Assembly: GCA_019234745.1 (NCBI GenBank)
Contig: JAFAKZ010000422.1
Span: 1 to 11,399 of the forward strand
DNA: 11,399 nt
Direction of reading: 5' to 3'
Origin: Burkholderiales bacterium
Lineage (GTDB): Bacteria; Pseudomonadota; Gammaproteobacteria; Burkholderiales; Chitinimonadaceae
Shown here: positions 1 to 6,680 of the stretch, one piece after another
How positions within the stretch are numbered: position 1 is the stretch's first letter
How the letters are laid out: the number at the start of each line of letters is the position of its first letter
Notes under the pieces: model-generated
Databases searched by the model: none
Told to the model about the DNA's origin: nothing
The model's input: only the letters and a program-made list of their open reading frames with translations
Program-made: the position numbers and the translations under genes

Positions 1-1539
1 CACGCCCAGCGCGATCAGATGGTGGGCCAAGCGGTTGGCGCGCGCATTGAGTTCGCCATAGCCAAGCTGCCGCTCGCCGCACACGATGGCCACGGCCTCG
101 GGCGCGCGCGCCGCCTGCGCCTCGAACAGCTGATGGATCAGCCCATCGTGCGGGAAGGGTGCAGCCGTATCGTTGAAGTCGATCAGCACGCGGCGGCGCT
201 CGGCCTCATCCATGATGTACAGCTGCGCCATCGGAACGTCGGGGCGGCGCATCGCATCGAACAGCACATGCTCCAGTCCCGACCTGATCCGCTCGACCGC
301 TTCGATCTGGAAATATTCGCTGTCGAAATTGAAGTCGATCAGTACGTCGTCGCCTGCATGGTGCTCGCGCACCATCAGCTCCAACGGCACGAAGCCGTAG
401 CCGCTTTCGAGCGGGATGACGTGAGTCTTGGCGTCGCCAAAGACGTTGTCGCCGTTGAAGCTCATAAAAGACAGCGACACGTCGAACAGCTGTTTGCGGC
501 CCGTGGACGTGAGATTGACCGCGCGGTTGATGTCCGAAATCGGCAGGCGCTGATGGCGATAGCACTGCCGCAGTTCCGTGGCGCACGTCTGCAGAAGGGT
601 CAGGAAGGATTGCCCTTGGTCGATAGCTACGCCAATGGGATTGACCGACGAGAACATGCCGACGGTGCGCTTGAAGCGGGCGGTGGCACGATTGTGCGTG
701 GGAACACCGATGACGACCTCGTCCGTACCTTGGGTGCGGCCGAAGTAAAGAACCAAGGCGGCAAGCAGCAGGTGTGTCAGTGTATAGCCCTGCGCTGCGG
801 CAAAGGTCTGCATGGCATCGAAATGTCCGCGCGCCAAGGTCCAGCGCACCTGGCCGCCAACCGGGCGCTGGCCGGCTTGCTGGCTGACGATGGGCTGGAA
901 CAAGGGAGGGGGCAATTCAGTGAAGCGTTCGCGCCAGAATGCACGGTCGCGCTCAAAGCGCGTCGATGCAAGATAGCGCCGTTCCTCATCGAGGAAATCG
1001 AGATAGGACGGCCCAGGTTCGATCGATGCCGCAGCGTTGCGCAGCAGCTTGTTGTAGGTATCGGCGACGGCATGTACGACGATGGAAACGCCGAAGCCAT
1101 CGTTGGCAAGGTGGTGGTAGCGCTGCAGCCAGTAGCAATGGGTTTGGCCGACCTGGACGAGTTGGGCCTCCCACAGCAGGCTGCCATCGGCAATATCGAA
1201 TGGACGGGAGAACGCTTCCTGCAGATAGGCCCGAGCTTGGCTGTCGCCTATTTCGTCACCAGGAAAACGACATATCTTTAGATTGATATCGACGCGGGGA
1301 ACGATGCGCTGTCTTGGGCCGTCGTCTTGCGTCTGTAGAACGATGCGCAATGCATCATTTGCATTGGCGACAATATCTAGCGATTGCTTGAGCAGGTGGG
1401 GGTCAACGAGCCCGTCGATTCGCCAGGCGAGGCCGATATTGTACAGCGGAATACCTTGGTACAACATGTGGTCAAACCAAACCGTCTGCTGTACGGACGA
1501 CAATTCGAGCATTGTCGTGGCATCGCTCTTTTCATACAT
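1..1539 (-). CDS. Non-ribosomal peptide synthetase, N-terminal part (C domain and start of A domain); runs off the left edge
   Basis: First 513 codons of an NRPS, cytoplasmic, building a peptide on carrier domains. The condensation domain fills about residues 10-435: a C1-like segment at 13-26 (LSSVQQTVW), the catalytic HHxxxDG as HHLANDG at 142-148 (second His 143, Asp 147), a C5-like GMFSSVNPIGV from 294 and a C6/C7-like HQRLPISDIN from 330. From about residue 467 an adenylation domain begins, with the ELNxRANRLA core (YGELNARANRLA) near 494-505; the substrate-code residues lie outside the window. The start ATG at 1539-1537 is backed by a good ribosome site (AAGGTGGGG). Opening directly with a C domain means the first donor arrives from another protein or as an acyl-CoA; the QRYHHLxxDGF segment resembles EntF-type C domains as I remember them. 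No carrier domain is visible yet. The product cannot be predicted. The phosphopantetheinyl transferase upstream on the same strand fits as its activator. Confidence 0.97.
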   Translation of the reverse strand, partial: MYEKSDATTMLELSSVQQTVWFDHMLYQGIPLYNIGLAWRIDGLVDPHLLKQSLDIVANANDALRIVLQTQDDGPRQRIVPRVDINLKICRFPGDEIGDSQARAYLQEAFSRPFDIADGSLLWEAQLVQVGQTHCYWLQRYHHLANDGFGVSIVVHAVADTYNKLLRNAAASIEPGPSYLDFLDEERRYLASTRFERDRAFWRERFTELPPPLFQPIVSQQAGQRPVGGQVRWTLARGHFDAMQTFAAAQGYTLTHLLLAALVLYFGRTQGTDEVVIGVPTHNRATARFKRTVGMFSSVNPIGVAIDQGQSFLTLLQTCATELRQCYRHQRLPISDINRAVNLTSTGRKQLFDVSLSFMSFNGDNVFGDAKTHVIPLESGYGFVPLELMVREHHAGDDVLIDFNFDSEYFQIEAVERIRSGLEHVLFDAMRRPDVPMAQLYIMDEAERRRVLIDFNDTAAPFPHDGLIHQLFEAQAARAPEAVAIVCGERQLGYGELNARANRLAHHLIALGV

Positions 1540-1545
1540 ATGACA

Positions 1546-1554
1546 CCCCACCTT
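1546..1554 (-). promoter_or_regulatory. Ribosome binding site of the NRPS gene
   Basis: Minus-strand AAGGTGGGG lies 6 nt before the ATG at 1539. It decides between two nearby ATGs: only the one at 1539 is in frame with the condensation domain; the ATG at 1535-1533 is in another frame. Confidence 0.75.
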
Positions 1555-1724
1555 GAAACGTGACGACAACTGGGTCAACTACAGATCAAGTGTGAATTTT
1601 TCGTCGAATTTGGGACGAGCGCACCCCTCGCACTTCAAGGCGATTTCATCAATTCAGGGCATTCACATGCGCGAGTGATTAATTAGAATCTATTGATTTG
1701 ATATTTACAGCGGTGACGCCATGC

Positions 1725-1744
1725 TTTGACCCGACACGGTCAAA
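1725..1744. promoter_or_regulatory. Perfect 7-bp inverted repeat (possible operator) upstream of the NRPS
   Basis: TTTGACC (1725-1731), 6-nt spacer CGACAC, then GGTCAAA (1738-1744). The 20-bp dyad lies about 190-205 bp upstream of the NRPS start codon and has the size of a site for a dimeric repressor or activator. No cognate regulator can be named. Its right arm read on the minus strand contains TTGACC, a possible -35 hexamer, but no acceptable -10 hexamer sits 17 nt downstream. Confidence 0.45.
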
Positions 1745-1827
1745 ACATACGGCCTCGCCAATCCATGGTGTATTAAGTTTTCCTAACAAAGCGCGCTCGC
1801 TGTAAAGCGTCAGGAAATGCCCGCCGC

Positions 1828-1849
1828 TGCGCCATATTGCTATGGCGCA
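1828..1849. repeat. 9-bp perfect stem-loop upstream of the NRPS
   Basis: TGCGCCATA (1828-1836), TTGC loop, TATGGCGCA (1841-1849). A 9-bp perfect stem with a tetraloop could be an operator or an RNA hairpin in the NRPS leader. There is no T-run on either side, so it is not a classical intrinsic terminator. Confidence 0.5.
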
Positions 1850-2565
1850 TTAATTGCAAATAACGAGGCTCCGGCGTACCAGTTCCTTTCACGGACACGA
1901 AAGCGCAAGAAGCGTACTGCGTACGTCAAAATGACGAGCAGAATCAATTGGCTATGTTGTAACCAACTCCCTTGAGGCATCCCGCGGTGACGTGATCGGT
2001 CGATCTGCACGCGCATCATGAGGACTACTGAATTCGCCCAGGAATTCTAGGTGTGCGTTACCTCCGCCTGTTTCGTATTTATTGTTCAGTGCCGCGTCTA
2101 TTCGGTCGCCAACATGCTTGCTGCACGTTTGGTCGCATGAATGGTATCGCGTGGATGTTACTTAATTGTTTTAAGTTTGTGATGCCTGCCTGCGCGCCGC
2201 AGTCTATGCGACGCCACGGGACATGTTACAGAATTGCGAAGTTTTTCTTCATCGCTGTGCTGAGGCTCCTAGGTTTGGGAGTGCGCCGGTGTAATCAGCC
2301 GCTTATTGTTCTACTCATTTCGGGCCAGTATACCCACGTAGTTCATCTTGTGTAAAAGTGCAATATTACCTGTGGCGAGAAAGCGACGACTTATTCGCAT
2401 AAAGAGGAATATTTGAATGTTCTTATTTAGTGCGTCGAATAAATGACGGTGATTTGTAATTCGTATTAGTAATAAATCTTGAATATTAGAACGAGCCCTC
2501 TATGCGAACTGATCTCAGAAACGTGGGAATGGCGACGGGTCGCCAAGTTCGGCATCGGGCGGGCA

Positions 2566-2569
2566 TTAG
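2566..2569. repeat. Target-site duplication, left copy (TTAG)
   Basis: TTAG directly abuts the left end of the miniature element and is repeated at 2847-2850. It fits the 4-bp YTAR target duplication known for the IS5 subgroup. Confidence 0.6.
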
Positions 2570-2585
2570 GGAAGCACTGCAAAAG
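2570..2585 (+). repeat. Left terminal inverted repeat of the miniature element
   Basis: GGAAGCACTGCAAAAG; pairs at 14 of 16 positions with the inverted right end. Confidence 0.75.
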
Positions 2586-2830
2586 GTGGCAATCTGAAAC
2601 TTCAGCTTTCGCCCGGCGGAGCCGTGCGCTTCAAGCCATGAGAAAATCAACGAGTTATCGCTGATTGATTCCACTCCCCCGCCGTCGTGACGTGGGTGTC
2701 GGAGCGAAGCGACATACAGCCACGGGATGCCTTGCGGTACCGCCGTACCCGTAAAGGGTATGCCGCGGTTCTAAAGGCGCCAAAGCGCCAAGAACACACG
2801 CCCGGAGCCTCGCTGACGCTCGAAAGCAGA

Positions 2831-2846
2831 CGTTTGCAGAGCTTCC
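2831..2846 (-). repeat. Right terminal inverted repeat of the miniature element
   Basis: Read on the minus strand, GGAAGCTCTGCAAACG; mismatches to the left end fall at positions 7 and 15. Confidence 0.75.
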
Positions 2847-2850
2847 TTAG
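2847..2850. repeat. Target-site duplication, right copy (TTAG)
   Basis: Second TTAG copy, directly outside the right terminal repeat. Confidence 0.6.
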
Positions 2851-2854
2851 GGCT

Positions 2855-2870
2855 GCCGGCAAGAGCCGGC
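2855..2870 (-). repeat. GC-rich stem-loop downstream of the phosphopantetheinyl transferase gene
   Basis: GCCGGC-AAGA-GCCGGC gives a 6-bp stem with a 4-nt loop, 136 nt past the transferase stop codon and just outside the miniature element. It could help end transcription of the regulator-kinase-transferase unit, but no T-run follows on the minus strand (the next bases are AGCCCTAAGG). Its role as a terminator is doubtful. Confidence 0.3.
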
Positions 2871-3005
2871 GTGCTGAATCATCGGTGCACCTCACCCGGA
2901 AAATCCGAACGCTTTGGATATGACACGATGATGATCAGGTCGCGGACTGCGCGTCGGCGACGGCAGGGGAAGTGGAGTGGATCTGCATGAGCGGTCGAGC
3001 CGACA

Positions 3006-3779
3006 TCAGCAAGTGGACCTGCTGTGGTATTCGCGCAAATCGGCAAAGCAGACGTCGGCGCCGTGAATGTCGATGGACAAGGCCAGCGCGCCGGGGATGC
3101 CGATCTTGTCCTCGTGCAGATCGACCAGCCGAAAATTGAATGGTGCGGTAAGTAGCGGCTGGCATTCAGACAGCTTCGTGTCCAGCGTGTCGAGCTTGTC
3201 AATTAGACCGACGCCCGTCGCTTTTAGCAGCGCTTCCTTGCGTGTCCAGCAGCGCATGAACAGCAAGACCTGCTTGGATTCTTCGGCGCTGCCGATCACG
3301 CGTCGCTCTTCTGGATGCGCGACTGTTCGAAGCAGACTGGCGATTTCGGATGCATCCAGGCTTGCTTCGACGTCCAAGCCGACACTACCGTAGGGGCTTA
3401 CGGCGCAGGCAACATAGTCGGCGGAGTGCGATACGTTGAAATCCGGTACCCCTGGAATGAAGGGCTTCCCATGCGTGCCGCGGCGCAGCTCGCAAGGGCC
3501 CGGCGCCCCCTGTGGCCGCACTAGGTGATGCAGAAGGGTGCGCCCAAGGACCAGATTATTGCGGTCGCGATCGCGCACAAAGCGTCCTGCGCGTTCTCGG
3601 TCGGCGTCGCTGAGCAGACTCGGGTCCGCCCGTGCGTCACTGCCGCGCATGATTAGGACAAAGGCGGTGTTCTTGGCCAGGGCTGCGTCGCAGCGCGCCC
3701 TTATTTCAGGCCACGGGCAGTCGCCTGCCAGGCGATCAAATGACCAGGCAAATGCGCGCTCTTGCTGTGAAGGGCTCAT
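3006..3779 (-). CDS. Sfp-type 4'-phosphopantetheinyl transferase
   Basis: Transfers the phosphopantetheine arm from CoA to a conserved Ser of carrier domains, turning apo- into holo-synthetase in the cytoplasm. At 257 aa it is close to the Sfp length. Visible family motifs: GKPFIPG (104-110), FNVSHS (114-119), the Mg-binding GLDVEA (134-139, with Asp136 and Glu138) and WTRKEALLKATG (178-189, with Lys181-Glu182 and Lys186). All key residues are present, so it should be active. The ATG comes 1 nt after the TGA of the histidine kinase gene, with only a weak ribosome site, so it is probably translated by coupling and co-transcribed with the regulator and kinase. The NRPS on the same strand further downstream is the obvious substrate; a role on fatty-acid ACP is less likely for this Sfp-like type. 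Low similarity outside the motifs prevents a specific gene name. Confidence 0.95.
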   Translation of the reverse strand: MSPSQQERAFAWSFDRLAGDCPWPEIRARCDAALAKNTAFVLIMRGSDARADPSLLSDADRERAGRFVRDRDRNNLVLGRTLLHHLVRPQGAPGPCELRRGTHGKPFIPGVPDFNVSHSADYVACAVSPYGSVGLDVEASLDASEIASLLRTVAHPEERRVIGSAEESKQVLLFMRCWTRKEALLKATGVGLIDKLDTLDTKLSECQPLLTAPFNFRLVDLHEDKIGIPGALALSIDIHGADVCFADLREYHSRSTC

Positions 3780-3780
3780 A

Positions 3781-5130
3781 TCAACGCTCGGCGTCGACCG
3801 GTATATCGCCTGTCGACAGGTTGGGCACGGCGAAGCGCAGCGTGGCGACGCAACCCGGTTCTCCGTTACGATTCTGCAGCGTCAAGGTGCCGTTATGCGC
3901 TTCAATGATTTGGCGGCACAAGACGAGGCCGATGCCGGATCCCGTGCCCTTGGTCGTGTAAAAGGGCACGAAGAGATTTCCCGGATTCGCGATGCCTGTG
4001 CCGTGATCGAGAACGGCGATCTGCAGGGGTTCGGTGGTCCACCTCAGGATGATGGGCGCGCCACCGGCTTCAAGACCGTTCTTGATGAGGTTGATCAGCA
4101 GCTGTTCGATTTGCGACGGATCGCCGAAGAACCGATAGGGTTGGTCCGGGCCTTCGACACGTACTTCCGCCGACCAGCGCATCGCCGGTAGCCGCCTGAG
4201 CAGTGCGCCCATGTCGAATACCTGCTTGTGCGGATCGGGCAGGCGTGCCAAGGCGGCATAGCGGCGCACGAACTCGCCAAGCCGCCGCGCCCTTTCCTCG
4301 ATGATGTCGAGGCCCTCATGCAGCTCCGGCTCCCAGTCTTCCGGCCTCCGTTCGCGCTGCATGAGCGTGCGCAACGTACAACTCACGCTGGCGATGGGGC
4401 CGAGCGAGTTGTTCACCTCATGGCTCAGCACACGTATCAATTCGCGCCAGGCCTTGAGCTCCTCGCTGCGCAGCGCTTGTTTTAGATCACTGACGAACAG
4501 CAAGGTGTGCAAACGCCCTTCGACACGATAGCCCTGGCGCCGTACGCGCCAAAGGCCCGCGCCGCCGGGGAATACCCATTCATAGGTTTGCTGCGGGTCG
4601 GCCAGCAGGAGTTCGGCCAGACCCAATTCCAGGGCCGACCGGCCGAGTACCGCCTGCGTGGGCCGTTGCAGCAGCTGGCAAGCTGCCGGGTTGGCAAGCT
4701 TCATCTCCCCGTCGTCGTCGACGGCGAAGATCGCAACGTCGATGCCGTCCACGACGCTATCGACCAGGCGCAGCGCCTCCTCGGACTTGAGGCGCTGCTG
4801 GTGGAGATTACCCGCCAACTGGTTGATCTCGGCGGCCAGCTCGGCAAACGCATCGTCGGCGCTGGTACGCATACGCAGGCTATAGTCGCCCACGCGAATG
4901 GCTTCGATCAGGTTGCTGATATTCATGTGCCGCGTGGCAATCTGCCGGACGACGGTGGCTGCCGTGGCCACGAGCGCAATACCGGTCACGGATACGAGCG
5001 TGATCTTGGGGTAGACGGTCCACGGCAAGTACCGCCACGCCAGCAGCGCCTGGATGATCCATGTGGGTACGCTGCCGAGCAGTATGATCGCCAGCAGCCG
5101 CCTGTCGATACCTCGGTGTCCGCTGCGCAT
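3781..5130 (-). CDS. NtrY-like membrane sensor histidine kinase
   Basis: 449-aa inner-membrane kinase that should phosphorylate the response regulator encoded just upstream. Two membrane segments (about 11-32 and 43-61) are separated by only about ten residues (33-42), leaving no extracytoplasmic sensor domain. Then follow a HAMP-like linker (about 63-115), a PAS-like domain (about 122-215), the dimerisation/phosphoacceptor helix with the H-box SHEVNNSLGP (His237), and the ATPase domain: N-box NLIKNGLEA (347-355), G1 box DHGTGI (375-380), F-box FVPFYTTK (387-394) and G2 box GTGSGIGL (395-402). The catalytic set is complete. The ATG directly follows the TAG stop of the regulator gene (0-nt gap), and the stop lies 1 nt before the transferase start. 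The short loop suggests sensing within or at the membrane, as in the intramembrane-sensing kinases often paired with peptide ABC transporters; that link is inferred. Confidence 0.95.
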   Translation of the reverse strand: MRSGHRGIDRRLLAIILLGSVPTWIIQALLAWRYLPWTVYPKITLVSVTGIALVATAATVVRQIATRHMNISNLIEAIRVGDYSLRMRTSADDAFAELAAEINQLAGNLHQQRLKSEEALRLVDSVVDGIDVAIFAVDDDGEMKLANPAACQLLQRPTQAVLGRSALELGLAELLLADPQQTYEWVFPGGAGLWRVRRQGYRVEGRLHTLLFVSDLKQALRSEELKAWRELIRVLSHEVNNSLGPIASVSCTLRTLMQRERRPEDWEPELHEGLDIIEERARRLGEFVRRYAALARLPDPHKQVFDMGALLRRLPAMRWSAEVRVEGPDQPYRFFGDPSQIEQLLINLIKNGLEAGGAPIILRWTTEPLQIAVLDHGTGIANPGNLFVPFYTTKGTGSGIGLVLCRQIIEAHNGTLTLQNRNGEPGCVATLRFAVPNLSTGDIPVDAER

Positions 5131-6546
<1,416 letters not shown>

Positions 6547-6565
6547 TTGCGTGCCGCGAGAATAC

Positions 6566-6601
6566 AAAAAAAAGATGCGTGGCGCATCAATCGCCACGCA
6601 T
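6566..6601 (-). terminator. Intrinsic terminator after the exporter operon
   Basis: On the minus strand a 10-bp perfect stem (ATGCGTGGCG, 7-nt loop ATTGATG, CGCCACGCAT) is followed by TC and eight T residues (6573-6566). It begins 79 nt beyond the permease stop codon and its T-run ends only 19 nt before the regulator start codon. It should end most exporter transcripts; the regulator unit then depends on read-through or on a promoter overlapping the hairpin region. I see no convincing promoter hexamers there. Confidence 0.9.
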
Positions 6602-6680
6602 TTCCGTTCAGGTGTCAGCATGCTTGCGACACGGCACCCGGACACCGATGCGGCCGGGCGCCGCGCACAGCAGCGATTGC

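Larger units (their letters stand above)
1555..2565. other. Long gene-free leader region upstream of the NRPS
   Basis: About 1 kb in which no credible gene is seen on either strand. Base composition is visibly more AT-rich than in the flanking genes, most clearly at 1675-1720 and 2340-2490. It holds several dyads: TTTGACC-N6-GGTCAAA at 1725-1744, a 9-bp stem at 1828-1849, CGTCA-AAA-TGACG at 1924-1936, GATCG-GT-CGATC near 1995-2006, two GAATTC sites at 2030-2035 and 2042-2047, and GGCGAC-GG-GTCGCC at 2531-2544. The NRPS promoter should be here, but I found no convincing sigma-54 element in it: the best GG-N10-GC matches read from the minus strand (around 1718-1731, 1951-1964 and 2055-2068) each fit only about half of the consensus. 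Confidence 0.6.
2570..2846. mobile_element. 277-bp non-autonomous IS5-like miniature element (MITE)
   Basis: The ends are imperfect inverted repeats: GGAAGCACTGCAAAAG at 2570-2585 and, read inward from the right, GGAAGCTCTGCAAACG at 2846-2831, matching at 14 of 16 positions. Both ends are flanked by TTAG. The GGAAG...TGC.AA pattern and the YTAR-type target resemble the IS5 subgroup as I remember it (IS5 itself begins GGAAGGTGCGAA). No transposase domain is recognisable inside; the short open frames across it have no protein-like features. The interior is rich in short hairpins: TGTCG/CGACA (2697-2714), palindrome GCGGTACCGC (about 2734-2743), a 7-bp stem around TACCC-GTAAA-GGGTA (about 2745-2762) and GGCGC-CAAA-GCGCC (2776-2789). 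It sits between the phosphopantetheinyl transferase and the NRPS. Element name unknown. Confidence 0.75.

Noticed and set aside
19..1281. 420-codon open frame on the plus strand opposite the NRPS
   Set aside because: It lies antisense to a clear condensation domain, shows no recognisable domain, and is explained by the codon use of the real gene.
1718..2068. Possible sigma-54 promoters in front of the NRPS (GG-N10-GC on the minus strand around 1718-1731, 1951-1964 and 2055-2068)
   Set aside because: Each matches only 5-6 of the 11 consensus positions, which is expected by chance in 1 kb.
2053..2355. 100-codon plus-strand frame in the gene-free region
   Set aside because: GTG start without a ribosome site and a Cys/Arg-rich translation that resembles no family; composition follows random AT-richer sequence.
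2479..2923. Short frames on both strands across the miniature element (2479-2664, 2687-2923 plus; 2486-2674, 2647-2895 minus)
   Set aside because: They cross the element's ends or its hairpins and lack protein features, so they look like translations of a non-coding element.
2879..3202. Minus-strand frames at 2879-3202 and 2935-3165
   Set aside because: They overlap the 3' part of the transferase gene out of frame and show no motif.
6626..6639. Possible sigma-54 promoter before the regulator gene
   Set aside because: GG-N10-GC spacing is present but only about 6 of 11 positions fit; a second match at 6582-6595 lies inside the terminator hairpin.
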